Both the position numbers and the translations under genes were made by a program. Below, in pieces: positions 43,372 through 52,713 of a DNA stretch of 64,000 nucleotides; position 1 is the stretch's first letter; each line of letters starts with the position of its first letter. The notes beneath the pieces were generated by a model. It was not told where the DNA came from. It saw only the letters and a list, made by a program, of their open reading frames with translations, and ran no database searches. Source of the DNA: VAZQ01 sp963702695. Lineage in GTDB: Bacteria; Pseudomonadota; Alphaproteobacteria; Rhizobiales; Xanthobacteraceae. The DNA lies in the NCBI GenBank assembly GCA_963702695.1, contig CAVPDS010000002.1, positions 62,001 through 126,000 on the forward strand, given 5' to 3'.

Positions 43372-45096
43372 ATGCTCAAGAACGCGCTCGCGACCACGGC
43401 CCTTGTTGCCGCCGCGTTGCTGCTCGCGAACAACGTGCAGGCACAGAACCTCGTGCTGCAGGGCGGCACGCTCATCGACGGCACCGGCCGCGCGCCGATC
43501 GAGAACTCCGTCATCGTCATCGACGGCAACCGCATCAAGGAAATCGGACGCGCCGGGCAGGTCACCATCCCGCAGGGCAGTCAGGTCGTCGATCTGCACG
43601 GCAAGACCGTATTGCCGGGCTTCATCGACGGCCACTGCCATTGGGAGGCGTTCTGGGGCGAACTTTATCTGCATCTCGGCATCACCACCTGCGTCTCGAT
43701 CGAGACTCAGCAGAACGGTCCGTGGATGCTGGCGCAGAAAGAGGGCACCGAGATGGGCAAGATCCGCGGCCCGCGGATCTGGGCCACCGGACAGGCGCTG
43801 GGCGCGCGCGAGGGCGCGTTCGAGACCGAAGGCTCGCGCGCCTGGCGCGGCTACATGAAGGTGCCGAACGCCGAGGCCGCGCGCGCGATCGTGCAGGCCA
43901 AGAAGAAGCAGGGTTACGACGCGCTCAAGCTCAGCGAATTCCTGGATCCCTCGCTGGTCGCGGTCGTCACCGACGAGGCGCACAAGCTCGGCATGGGCGT
44001 GACCACCCATTCGTGGGATGCGATCGCGTCCGCCAATGCCGGCGTCGACGGCATCGAACACATCTGGTCGGTTGGCTACACCTCGATCATGGATCTCGAC
44101 AAACGCCGCCAGCTCGCGGTCGACCGCACCGCGGGGCGGATCGACGCCGAGGTCGCGGGCTCGCTCTACCAGCCTGAGAACTACGACAAGGTGATCGCGC
44201 CGATGGTGGCGCACCACGTGGCCTGGACGCCGACAATCGCAAAATGGCTGCGGCCGCTGTCGCCGAGCGCGCAGCGGTTCTGGCAGCGTGAGCAGGAAAT
44301 CCTCGGCGATCCGAACGCGAATTTCCCCGCCGCCGTACGTGTCATCACCGAATACACAACCGAGAAGCTGTTCAAACGCTACAAGCCCGATCAACTCGAG
44401 AAGACCAAGATCGGCTATCGGAACGCCAACGAGTTCATCCGCCGTTTCGTCGCGGCCGGCGGCATCCTCAAGGAAGGCTCGGATTCGCCGCGCGGGATGG
44501 CCGGGCTTCTCATGCACGAGGCGCTCACGATGGACGTCGAGGCCGGCGTGCCGCCGATGACGGCGATACAGGCCGCGACGCTCAACGTCGCCAAGACCTT
44601 CCACAAGGACAAGGATTACGGCAGCGTCGAACCAGGCAAGGTCGCGGACCTCTCGATCATCGAGGGCGATCCGCTGAAAGACATGTGGATGACGCAGAAC
44701 GTGAAGATGGTGGTGATGAACGGCAAGATCATCGACCATCAGTTTCACAAATACGTCAACCCAATTCCGGAGTTCAATTCCTGGCAGCAATTGTCGGAGC
44801 ACATCGAGGTCGCGCCGTTCGCGATCACGCAGGGGACCGGCCCGACCGTGATCAAGATCAAGGGCAAGGGCTTCTGGCCATTCCACCAGGTGCTGCTCAA
44901 CGGCAAGGAGATCGAGACCAAGTTCGTCAACCGGACCGAACTCGACGCCACCGTGCCCGCCGACGCGATCGCCGATGTCGGGATGTATCAAGTGACCGTG
45001 AAGAGCCGCGGCGAGCCGGTGGCGCAGTCGCACCCGGCGCCGCTGGTCGTGCGCTTCAAGACGCAGGAGGCGGAGGCGCCGGTGACGGTGCCTTGA
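43372..45096 (+). CDS. exported metal-dependent amidohydrolase with C-terminal IPT-like domain
   Basis: A 574-residue protein with a Sec signal (about 1-24, ending VQAQ). The amidohydrolase_1 domain (about 25-470) has the metal motif GHCHWE after GKTVLPGFID, histidines in THSWD and GIEHIW, and the aspartate in KEGSDSPRGM. The last ~85 residues (GPTVIKIKGKGFWPFHQ onwards) look like an immunoglobulin-like IPT/TIG fold, an uncommon addition. It acts in the periplasm, probably on an amide, lactone or cyclic imide before uptake. GGAGAAG precedes the ATG. It ends the plus-strand cluster at a convergent hairpin. Confidence 0.85.
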   Translation: MLKNALATTALVAAALLLANNVQAQNLVLQGGTLIDGTGRAPIENSVIVIDGNRIKEIGRAGQVTIPQGSQVVDLHGKTVLPGFIDGHCHWEAFWGELYLHLGITTCVSIETQQNGPWMLAQKEGTEMGKIRGPRIWATGQALGAREGAFETEGSRAWRGYMKVPNAEAARAIVQAKKKQGYDALKLSEFLDPSLVAVVTDEAHKLGMGVTTHSWDAIASANAGVDGIEHIWSVGYTSIMDLDKRRQLAVDRTAGRIDAEVAGSLYQPENYDKVIAPMVAHHVAWTPTIAKWLRPLSPSAQRFWQREQEILGDPNANFPAAVRVITEYTTEKLFKRYKPDQLEKTKIGYRNANEFIRRFVAAGGILKEGSDSPRGMAGLLMHEALTMDVEAGVPPMTAIQAATLNVAKTFHKDKDYGSVEPGKVADLSIIEGDPLKDMWMTQNVKMVVMNGKIIDHQFHKYVNPIPEFNSWQQLSEHIEVAPFAITQGTGPTVIKIKGKGFWPFHQVLLNGKEIETKFVNRTELDATVPADAIADVGMYQVTVKSRGEPVAQSHPAPLVVRFKTQEAEAPVTVP

Positions 45097-45115
45097 TACG
45101 AATGGCGTTGATTAA

Positions 45116-45160
45116 CTTCCGCCGTCCCCGCCTTCGGCCTTCGCGGGGACGACGCGGAAG
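45116..45160. terminator. GC-rich hairpin between convergent genes
   Basis: CTTCCGCCGTCCCCGC (45116-45131) and GCGGGGACGACGCGGAAG (45143-45160) pair around a CTTCGGCCTTC loop. It lies 20 bp after the plus-strand stop and 15 bp before the minus-strand stop, the position of a bidirectional terminator. No clear T-run follows. It also resembles other GTCCCCGC-based extragenic palindromes here. Confidence 0.55.
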
Positions 45161-45174
45161 TCAGCCGCTTGGTG

Positions 45175-46299
45175 TCAGCGCCAGCGCGGCAATAGCGTCA
45201 GTGCGTTCTCGCGATCGATCTTCGCCAAATCCTCCGCGCTGAAGCCGAACTCGGCGAGGCCCTTCACGTATTCCCAGCCGAAGCGGAATGGGAAATCGGT
45301 GCCCCACAGGATCTGCGAGATCGGAATCATGCGGGTGATCGCGGCGAGCGCCGGCGGATAGGCGACCTGCGCCACGTCGTAGTGAAAGCGCTGCAGCTCG
45401 GCCATCACTCCGTTCGGCACGTATTGCTGGAATGTCTTGTTGAGATTCGGCGCGCGCATGAAGCGCTCCGCGAGGAACGGCATCGTGCCGCCGCCGTGCG
45501 AGAAGATCCAGCGGATGTCGCGATAGCGCATCGCCGTGCCGGTAAACAGGATGCGCGCGATCGCGCGCGAAGTGTCGGTGCCGTACTCGATCACCGAATC
45601 GTTGATGTCGGGAAACAGCCCGCGGCAGCACAGCGGCGCCTCCGGGTGCGTGTAGGTGACGGCCTTGCGGCGGTTGAGCTCCTCCATCACCGGCTCGAAC
45701 GCCGGGTCGCCGAGCCACTTGTCGCGATAGCTCGTGAACAGCGCCACGCCGTCGGCCTTGAGCACGTCGAGGCCATATTCGATCTCGCGCAGGCTCGCCG
45801 CGATGTTCGGCAGCGGCAGCGCGACGAAGGTGCCGAAGCGGCCGGGATGATCGGCGGCGAGCCGCGCCGCGTAGTCGTTGCACTCGCGGGCGAGCCGCGC
45901 GCCCTGCGCGTCGTCGCCGATCCAGATGCCGGGCGTGGTGATCGAGGTGATCGACGTCGCCACGCCGGCGCGGTCCATGTCCTCGATCGAACGCTGCGGC
46001 GTCCACGCCAGCGTCGGCGGCTGCAGCAGCGCGCGCAGCTCCTCCATGAATTTCGGCGGCGCGATGTGATGATGGATGTCGATGCGGTGCGGCTTGCCGG
46101 CGGCCGGCTGCGGCGTGCGGTCCTGCGGGGACACGGCAGTGGCTGAACCAACGCTGGGCACTGACGTGACCCCGCCGGCCGACATCGTTACGCCGCCCGC
46201 GCGTGGGCGGCTAGGCAAGAGCCGGCGCGGCGGCGGAACAATGTCGTTGCAGCAGATGCAGCCGCGGAATGACAGCCGGCGCGCTTGGCCTTGCATCAT
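45175..46299 (-). CDS. ACMSD/gamma-resorcylate-decarboxylase-type amidohydrolase
   Basis: A 374-residue amidohydrolase_2 protein. After an unusual ~70-residue N-terminus rich in arginine, proline and cysteine (GCICCNDIVPPPRR), the TIM barrel starts with RIDIHHHIAPP (metal HxH). It continues through VTYTHPEAPLCC and IFSHGGGTMPF, and ends with the metal/catalytic aspartate in WGTDFPF. Relatives include aminocarboxymuconate-semialdehyde decarboxylase, resorcylate decarboxylases and hydrolases. AAGGAGACC precedes the ATG pair at 46299/46296. The twin-arginine-like start could be a degenerate Tat signal. It is last in the minus-strand operon. Confidence 0.83.
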   Translation of the reverse strand: MMQGQARRLSFRGCICCNDIVPPPRRLLPSRPRAGGVTMSAGGVTSVPSVGSATAVSPQDRTPQPAAGKPHRIDIHHHIAPPKFMEELRALLQPPTLAWTPQRSIEDMDRAGVATSITSITTPGIWIGDDAQGARLARECNDYAARLAADHPGRFGTFVALPLPNIAASLREIEYGLDVLKADGVALFTSYRDKWLGDPAFEPVMEELNRRKAVTYTHPEAPLCCRGLFPDINDSVIEYGTDTSRAIARILFTGTAMRYRDIRWIFSHGGGTMPFLAERFMRAPNLNKTFQQYVPNGVMAELQRFHYDVAQVAYPPALAAITRMIPISQILWGTDFPFRFGWEYVKGLAEFGFSAEDLAKIDRENALTLLPRWR

Positions 46300-46330
46300 G
46301 GTCTCCTTATTGGTCTCTGGTTGCTGAATC

Positions 46331-48124
46331 TCAAACCGGGATCACCGGCAACAGCAGGTGCGACGGGCGCTTGCCGTCGTGGAAGATGCTGTGCACGGTC
46401 GTGCGGCTGCTGCAGATGTGATACGGCACGTATTCCGCGTTGGTCGCACCGCCGACGCCGGTCGGCAGGTCGAGGCAGGTGATATCGACGCAGATGCGGT
46501 GATCCTTCTTGAACAAATTCGCGGTGCTGAGGATCTCGATCGCGTATTCGTTCACATCGCCGGGAACGACCGGCCGCGCCGCGGCGCGCGTCAGCGGATG
46601 CCAGGGCTTCCAGGGCTTCGAGCGCAGCGGATCGAGCGCACGATGCGAGGCCTTGAGCCAACCGCGGGTCAACTCGCGCTCGGGAAGGTTGGGCGGCAGC
46701 GTGCGCTCGCCCTCGCGCACGGTGCGCACCGAAGCGTCCGGTCCGACATCCTTGAGGATGACGATCCAGTTGGTGTCGTCCTGATCGATCGCGGCAAACA
46801 GGTTGAGCACGATCGGCCCGGCGATGAGAAAATCCTGCGCCAGCGGCTCGCTGAGATAGCGCAGCCGCTGCACCGTGTTGGTCTGCGTGGGCGGCATCTG
46901 CGCGAATACGTCGGGCGGCTGCTCGTCGTCGACGCTCGCCGGTGTGAAGGGCAGGGGCGACAGGCGCTCCCAGGAGCGCAAGTAGAACTTGGTCCATTGC
47001 GTTTCCGGCAGCGGCCAATCCGCGGCGCTGCGCCACGCATTTTCACCCATCACCCAGAATTTAACCGGCGGCTCGTTCATCACGCCAGTGTCTAGCCCTT
47101 TGAGCCAATGATCGTGCCAGCGCAGGATTTCGTGGTGAAAGGAATGGAACGGCCGCTCGAGATGCGCCGGCCCGGTGAACATCAGCTTCTTCGGCGCAGT
47201 GATGTTCTCGAAGTAACTCTGCGCACCGTTGAGGTGGGTCTTGTAGGTGTAGCCGTACCAGCCGGAGCCGGTATAGGTCGGCACCATGATGTTGGCGAAC
47301 TCGGCTTCGCTTTTATTCACCGCCGCTTCGCTGTCGAACGGATCGATCAGCAGGTCAAAATAAGGCGGCATGTGCTGGCCCTTCTGCGCCAGCAGGTTGT
47401 AGATGTGCGGATACATCTTGTAGTCGGGATTGTTCATCGCGGCGCGCCACAGCGTTTCCTTCTCGGGCGTCAACTCGCCCGGTTGGCCTTTATGCTGATG
47501 CAGTGCCGAGAAGTGGCCGATGAGATAGCGGAACAGGTGCAGCACGCCGCCGGGATATTCTTCGCGAAAGCCGCCCAGCGCGCCGTAGGCGCCGCGCGGA
47601 TCGAACGGGAAGATCGCCTTGAGGTGCGGGGATTGTTGCCTGGCGACATTGAGCTGCTCGGCGCCGAAGCCGGAAATGCCGACCATGCCGACGTTGCCGT
47701 CGCACCACGGCTGCGCGGCGATCCACTCGATGAGGTCGTAGCAGTCCCAGGTGCGCGCGCCGCCGCCTTCCGACTTGCCGACGCCGCGCGGCATGCCGAT
47801 CACATGCCCATAGCCGCGCGAGACGAAGAAGCGCGTGTCGCCCGCTTCCGTCGGGCCCATCCATAGCGTCGACCATGCCGGCTGCGGCGGCACGGCCTGC
47901 GCCATCTCGGGCGTCTGAAAATCCTTGTTGTAGATCGCGAAAGCGAGCAGCGCCGGAAATTTCCCGGCGGAGTCGGGCCGATAGATATCGACCGCGATCT
48001 TGACGCCGTCGCGCATCGGCACCGCGACGTCCCTCTCCGCGATCATCGCGTGATGCGTGGGCTCGCGATCGTAGGCGGGCGGAGGGCTGTCGGCCGCTTG
48101 CAGCGGCGTAGTGGTCGTGGACAT
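46331..48124 (-). CDS. CocE/NonD (X-Pro dipeptidyl-peptidase) family hydrolase
   Basis: A 597-residue serine hydrolase. The N-terminal alpha/beta domain opens with RDVAVPMRDGVKIAVDIYRP, the nucleophile is in VGMVGISGFGAEQ, a candidate acid and base lie in ENITAPKKLMFTGPAHLERP, and a C-terminal jelly-roll domain begins near LRSWERLSPLP. Family members hydrolyse esters or amides such as cocaine, glutaryl-cephalosporin precursors and X-Pro peptides. No signal peptide is visible. ATG 48124 follows the permease stop by 17 bp; a longer in-frame reading is only the permease in another frame. Its transporter neighbours suggest it works on the imported compound. Confidence 0.88.
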   Translation of the reverse strand: MSTTTTPLQAADSPPPAYDREPTHHAMIAERDVAVPMRDGVKIAVDIYRPDSAGKFPALLAFAIYNKDFQTPEMAQAVPPQPAWSTLWMGPTEAGDTRFFVSRGYGHVIGMPRGVGKSEGGGARTWDCYDLIEWIAAQPWCDGNVGMVGISGFGAEQLNVARQQSPHLKAIFPFDPRGAYGALGGFREEYPGGVLHLFRYLIGHFSALHQHKGQPGELTPEKETLWRAAMNNPDYKMYPHIYNLLAQKGQHMPPYFDLLIDPFDSEAAVNKSEAEFANIMVPTYTGSGWYGYTYKTHLNGAQSYFENITAPKKLMFTGPAHLERPFHSFHHEILRWHDHWLKGLDTGVMNEPPVKFWVMGENAWRSAADWPLPETQWTKFYLRSWERLSPLPFTPASVDDEQPPDVFAQMPPTQTNTVQRLRYLSEPLAQDFLIAGPIVLNLFAAIDQDDTNWIVILKDVGPDASVRTVREGERTLPPNLPERELTRGWLKASHRALDPLRSKPWKPWHPLTRAAARPVVPGDVNEYAIEILSTANLFKKDHRICVDITCLDLPTGVGGATNAEYVPYHICSSRTTVHSIFHDGKRPSHLLLPVIPV

Positions 48125-48141
48125 CGCGTGTTCCAGTAAAG

Positions 48142-48918
48142 TCAAAGTCGGGCCGGCGATGCGCGCCAGCGCAAGACATAGCGCTCGCCGAGCGAGGCAA
48201 GCAAATTCAGCACGAAACCGAAAGCGCCGAGGATCACGATCCCGGCGTAGAGATCGGGCGCGCGAAAGCTGCGCTGGGACAGCAGGATGTAGCGGCCCAT
48301 GCCCGGATAGCCGGCTTGCATCTCCACCACGACGGCGAGGATCAGCGCGATAGCGAGGCTGATCCTGATCCCGGCGAGGATGTCGGGCATGGCGGCCGGC
48401 AGCGCGAGCTTGCAGAAGTAATCGAATGCCGTCATCTCCAGCGCGGCCGCAACTTCGCGCAGCCGTGGTTCGATCGAGACGAAGCCATGAACGGTAGAGA
48501 GCAGGACCGGCCACATGACGCCGAAGGCGATGACAACGACCATCATTCCTTCGGACAGTCCAAGAAGGAGAATCGCCGGCGGGATGATGACGGCGGCCGG
48601 GAGCTGGCGAAAGAATTCCAGCGTGGGGCGCACATAGGCGCCGATGCGAGGCGACAGCCCGACGATCGCCCCGAGAACAATTCCGGCGATCGCTGCGACC
48701 AGCCAGCCGCCCAGCATCCGTACCACCGTTGCGCTGAAGGCGGCCCAGAGCTCGCCGCTCACCGAGCCCAGCACAAACGCCTGCGCGATACTCGACGGCG
48801 ACGCGACAAACACCGGTGAGAGCACGCGGTGATCAACCATGATCTGCCACAGCCACACCACCGCGGCCGCGAACAGGATCGCCCCGGACCAGGTAACGAT
48901 GTTGCGGGTGCTCGGCAT
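48142..48918 (-). CDS. ABC transporter permease, NitT/TauT (SsuC) type (second)
   Basis: A 258-residue inner-membrane permease with about six hydrophobic segments. The cytoplasmic loop LREVAAALEMTAFDYFCKLALPAAMPDI is the SsuC/TauC-type coupling motif. Its start lies 2 bp after the stop of the first permease gene. With the ATPase at 49658 and the permease at 48921 it would build a heterodimeric channel. The family imports nitrate, taurine, sulfonates, bicarbonate or aromatic acids. No binding-protein gene adjoins it; the one at 60061 is of the right type. Confidence 0.9.
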   Translation of the reverse strand: MPSTRNIVTWSGAILFAAAVVWLWQIMVDHRVLSPVFVASPSSIAQAFVLGSVSGELWAAFSATVVRMLGGWLVAAIAGIVLGAIVGLSPRIGAYVRPTLEFFRQLPAAVIIPPAILLLGLSEGMMVVVIAFGVMWPVLLSTVHGFVSIEPRLREVAAALEMTAFDYFCKLALPAAMPDILAGIRISLAIALILAVVVEMQAGYPGMGRYILLSQRSFRAPDLYAGIVILGAFGFVLNLLASLGERYVLRWRASPARL

Positions 48919-48920
48919 GA

Positions 48921-49661
48921 TCAGGTCCGTGGCAGGAAGCGGCGCTCGAACTGGAGCACCAGGAAATTGAACACGAGGCCCACGAATCCCGTCCACACGA
49001 TCAGCGCGTAGAGAATATCGACCTGCAATTTCTGCTGCGCCACGATCATCGCGAAGCCGAGCCCGCGCGGATTGAGCACGATCTCGACCGTGATCGCCGC
49101 CACCAGCGCGATCCCCGCCGCGACGCGGAAGCCGACGCCGATGCGCGCGGCTGTCGCCGGAATGACGATGCTCTTGATGCGCCGCGCGAGCGACAGTTCG
49201 AGCGTGCGGGAGATCTCGAACAACCGTGGCTCGACGCCGCGCACCGCTGCCACGGTGACGATCAGGATCGGCCATACGCAGGCGAAGGTGATGATGCTGA
49301 TCTCCAGCGGCACGCCAAATCCGAAGATCAAGAGCGCCAGCGGAATGAAGGCGACCGGCGGGATCGGCCGCAAGGCTTCCAGCGTCGGGCCGACGACGCC
49401 ATGCAGCAGCGGCGACAACCCGAACGCGACGCCGATGCACACGCCGATCAGCGTGGCGAGTGCGAGGCCGGCGAGCGTTGTCTGCAGCGTCTGCGCGGTG
49501 GCGACGAGCAGCGTGCCGTTCGCCGCCGCCGCGGCGCCCGCGATGATGACGGCCGAGGGCGTCGACACCAACTCCACCGGGATCAAACCGAGCCGGCCGC
49601 CGATCTCCCACAGCAGCAGCAACCCCAGCGGCAGGAGCGCCCCACGCCACAGCTCGTTCAT
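48921..49661 (-). CDS. ABC transporter permease, NitT/TauT (SsuC) type (first)
   Basis: A 246-residue membrane protein with about six hydrophobic segments and the coupling loop LFEISRTLELSLARRIKSIVIPATAARI. It overlaps the end of the ATPase gene by four bases (ATGA). It is only distantly similar to the second permease, so they form a true heterodimer and not a recent duplicate. It shares any substrate specificity with the ATPase operon. Confidence 0.9.
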   Translation of the reverse strand: MNELWRGALLPLGLLLLWEIGGRLGLIPVELVSTPSAVIIAGAAAAANGTLLVATAQTLQTTLAGLALATLIGVCIGVAFGLSPLLHGVVGPTLEALRPIPPVAFIPLALLIFGFGVPLEISIITFACVWPILIVTVAAVRGVEPRLFEISRTLELSLARRIKSIVIPATAARIGVGFRVAAGIALVAAITVEIVLNPRGLGFAMIVAQQKLQVDILYALIVWTGFVGLVFNFLVLQFERRFLPRT

Positions 49662-50479
49662 CGCTGGTAACCCTGCAGCAGATGGAACAGCCGATGCCGG
49701 TGGCCGAGGAATTCGGACGAGGCGCGCGTCGCGAGCTGGTCGCGCGGGCGCGGCAGAATGATCGGGATCATCTGCGCGATCGAGCCGGGATTGGTGTTGA
49801 GCGCGATCACGCCGTCGCCGAGATAGATCGCCTCTTCGAGATCATGCGTGACGAAAATCACGGTAACGCCGCGCTCGGCGACCAGATGCGCCACCTCGTC
49901 CTGCAGTGTCTGGCGTGTCAGCGCGTCGAGCGCGCCGAACGGCTCGTCCATCAACAGCAGGCGCGGCTCCTGCGCGAGACAGCGTGCGATCTGCACACGT
50001 TGCTGCATGCCGCCGGAAAGCTGCGAGGGATAGAGCTCGCCGACCTTGTCAAGCCGCATCTGCTGCAGCACCGCATAGGCGCGGTCGCGCTGGCGCTGCC
50101 GCGGCAGCCCTTGCGCCTCGAACGCGAGCGCCACGTTGTGCCAGACCTTGCGCCACGGCAGCAGCGCCTTGCCGTAGTCCTGGAAGATGATGGCGCGTTC
50201 GCGCGAGGGCCGCGTCACTGGCGTTCCGAAGACACGGATCGTCCCCACGGTCGGCTTGATGAGGCCGGCGATCAGGCGCAGCAGCGTGGTCTTACCGCAC
50301 CCGGACGGCCCAATGATGCTCACGAAGCTGCGCGGAGCGATGTCGAAGCTGATGTCCTGGAGGATTACGCGCGCGTCTTTGCCCTTGCCGTAGGTAACGC
50401 CGACGCGCGAAAGCGACAGCGCGAGCGGCGCGTTGTCCGACCACGCGGTTGCGCCAACACCCGGCATCGAGACGTTCAT
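49658..50479 (-). CDS. ABC transporter ATP-binding protein, NitT/TauT type
   Basis: A 273-residue ATPase with Walker A GPSGCGKTTLL, Q-loop IIFQDYGKALLPWRK, signature QLSGGMQQR, Walker B LLLMDEPFGALD and H-loop VTHDLEEAIYLGD. The short C-terminal tail without a TOBE domain is normal for SsuB/TauB-type proteins. It lies 41 bp downstream of the hydantoinase B gene and overlaps the first permease gene, linking uptake with the HyuA/HyuB enzyme. Confidence 0.93.
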   Translation of the reverse strand: MNVSMPGVGATAWSDNAPLALSLSRVGVTYGKGKDARVILQDISFDIAPRSFVSIIGPSGCGKTTLLRLIAGLIKPTVGTIRVFGTPVTRPSRERAIIFQDYGKALLPWRKVWHNVALAFEAQGLPRQRQRDRAYAVLQQMRLDKVGELYPSQLSGGMQQRVQIARCLAQEPRLLLMDEPFGALDALTRQTLQDEVAHLVAERGVTVIFVTHDLEEAIYLGDGVIALNTNPGSIAQMIPIILPRPRDQLATRASSEFLGHRHRLFHLLQGYQR

Positions 50480-50520
50480 CGCGACTCACTTACCCTATCG
50501 CTTGATGACTTCGCGCCCTG

Positions 50521-52713
50521 CTATTCGCGGCGTCGCGGGCGAGCCAAGCGCTGCAACCGCCGAACCAAGGCATCAAGATCGAGCACGATGTCATCGGGTG
50601 GGATCGTATCTTTTTCATGGATATCAAGCGACAGCAAAACACCGGTCGCGGGACAGTAATAGGCCGTCATCGCGAGGCGCTCGTGCAGGCGAAAATCGAG
50701 GTGCGCCGGCGGTTCGAACGGGGCGGAAACGGCGCCCGCGCGCCAGCGGGTCGAGCCGCTCGCCAGCACGTAGCCGGCCGTCGACGTGACATGCAGGCCG
50801 CGGCGGTCGCGGACCACGAACAGTTTGTCCCCCAATTGAGCCAGGGGCTCGCCTTTGATGAGTCGGCTTGCATCATCGGCAAATTTACCGACGCGCCGTC
50901 GCCGCATGTCGGCGCGATGCCGGTCAGTCGCGACAGCATCGACTCGTCCGTGCGCCAGCACCACGCCGTAAATAGACGATGCGGTCTCGCCCGAGATCAA
51001 GCCGCGCTGCAGATCAGCAGCGACCGCGCTCGGATCGCGGTCGAGCGGATCGCCGAAGCCTCCGCCGCCCTGCCAGCTCACGGCGAAAACATCGCCGCGT
51101 TTCATGCGGACGAGGCCGGGCTTCGGCCCGAACGTCGTCCATTCGATGCGCTTCTGTAGAACGCCGTCGCGCGCCGCCTGCGCGCCCCAGCGCTGGACCA
51201 CGGTCGCGCCGGGGTAGCCGCCGAAAATGCCGCTGGTGTTCGGCACTTCAGCGCCGTGCGTCATGATCAGCGCGTCCGCCTCCTCGACGCCGCCGAGCGT
51301 GAGCGCGATCTCCGCGGAGAGCCCGCCGCGCTGCGTGCCGGCGCCGCCGGTGTCGCGCGCGAGCCGGCGGTAGAAGTAGAACAGCGGCACCGATTGCTCA
51401 TTGCGCTCGACGTCGGCGATGCAGGGCACCGGGCAATTGTTGGGACCGCCGCCGTCGTAGCCATCCTTGGTGGCGAAGGCGGCATAGCCGCCGGCGAGCG
51501 GGTCCATGAGGTGAAGGCCGAACGGCTCGCCGTATTGATTGAGCCCGCCGAGATTGAACGTCGCCATGGTGCCGTCGCTGACCGCCTGCGCGCGATGGCG
51601 ATAGCGATCAGAGCAGGCGAGCAGCCGGTTGAGCGCAAGCGACACCGCATTCGAAACGACCCAGATCGCCTCGACCGTCGCGGCGCCAACCGGCGCGGGA
51701 TATTGCGCCGTGCAGACGAGACCATCCGGCGCGACGATCTCGATCGTGCGCAGGGTGCCCTGGTTCCAAGGGATGTCGTAGGCGAGCATCGGCAGCAGCG
51801 AGCCCGTGACCGCGCCGACGAGGCCTGAGCGCGTGCAATTGATGAAGCCGGGCGCTTGTTGGCTCGAGCCGCTGAAGTCGAATGTCAGGTTCTCGCCGCG
51901 CTTGGTGAGATGAAGGTCGAGCTTGTAGAGTGCGTTGGTGTGACCGTCGTGTTCGAGAAAATCGGTGGCGTGGAATTCGCCGTCCGGCAGCTCGGCGAGC
52001 CGCGCGCGCATGCGTTGCTCGGAGGCATCGATCATCCGATGCATCACCGATACGATGGTCTTTGCGCCATAGCGGCCGATCAGTTCGCCCAGCCGCGCCC
52101 GCGCGACGTTGATCGTGGCGATGAAGGCGCGGAAGTCGAGGCCAAGCTGCGCCGGCAGCCGGGTGGCGGTGAGGATCATCTCCAGGATGTCCTCGCGCAG
52201 TTCGCCGTGTTCGACCAGCTTCACGCAGGGGATGCGCAAGCCTTCCTGCCGCGCGTCGCGCGCCTTCGGCGACCAGCTCGCGAAATCCATGCCGCCGATG
52301 TCGGTGACGTGACACTCGACGCCCGCCCAGGCGACGATCTCGCCATCCGCGAAAATCGGTCCGGTGAGCTGCACGTCGTTCTGATGCAGCGCGCCGACGA
52401 ACGGATCGTTGCCGCAGAACATGTCGCCGTCACGCACTTTCAGATGCGGCCGCGCGTTGATCGCACGGATGAGGTGCCCGACCACGGAAGCCTGGAACGA
52501 TACCTGCAGGCCCATGGACGCGAACGAGCCGTCCGGCAGAAACAGCCCGGTGAAGAAGTCCGATGCCTCCGTCACCGTCGGCGAGCCGGACACGCTCTGC
52601 AGCGCGATCCGCATTTCCTCGGTGACGGCGAGCAGGCGCGAGCGGATCACCTCATAGGTCACCGGGTTGATCAGTGCGCGCTTGGTGTTTCGGCGCTTTC
52701 GACCCGGCCTCAT
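50521..52713 (-). CDS. hyuB: hydantoinase B / oxoprolinase family protein
   Basis: A 730-residue HyuB-type subunit. It opens INPVTYEVIRSRLLAVTEEMRIAL and contains GDMFCGNDPF, the FDFSGSSQQAPGFIN segment, and the glycine-rich GGYAAFATKDGYDGGGPNNCPVPC region. The last ~170 residues are a less conserved extension beyond the standard ~550-residue core. HyuA/HyuB pairs open cyclic imides with ATP, and relatives carboxylate acetone or acetophenone. ATG 52713 overlaps the HyuA stop (ATGA). It functions only with HyuA. Confidence 0.88.
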   Translation of the reverse strand: MRPGRKRRNTKRALINPVTYEVIRSRLLAVTEEMRIALQSVSGSPTVTEASDFFTGLFLPDGSFASMGLQVSFQASVVGHLIRAINARPHLKVRDGDMFCGNDPFVGALHQNDVQLTGPIFADGEIVAWAGVECHVTDIGGMDFASWSPKARDARQEGLRIPCVKLVEHGELREDILEMILTATRLPAQLGLDFRAFIATINVARARLGELIGRYGAKTIVSVMHRMIDASEQRMRARLAELPDGEFHATDFLEHDGHTNALYKLDLHLTKRGENLTFDFSGSSQQAPGFINCTRSGLVGAVTGSLLPMLAYDIPWNQGTLRTIEIVAPDGLVCTAQYPAPVGAATVEAIWVVSNAVSLALNRLLACSDRYRHRAQAVSDGTMATFNLGGLNQYGEPFGLHLMDPLAGGYAAFATKDGYDGGGPNNCPVPCIADVERNEQSVPLFYFYRRLARDTGGAGTQRGGLSAEIALTLGGVEEADALIMTHGAEVPNTSGIFGGYPGATVVQRWGAQAARDGVLQKRIEWTTFGPKPGLVRMKRGDVFAVSWQGGGGFGDPLDRDPSAVAADLQRGLISGETASSIYGVVLAHGRVDAVATDRHRADMRRRRVGKFADDASRLIKGEPLAQLGDKLFVVRDRRGLHVTSTAGYVLASGSTRWRAGAVSAPFEPPAHLDFRLHERLAMTAYYCPATGVLLSLDIHEKDTIPPDDIVLDLDALVRRLQRLARPRRRE

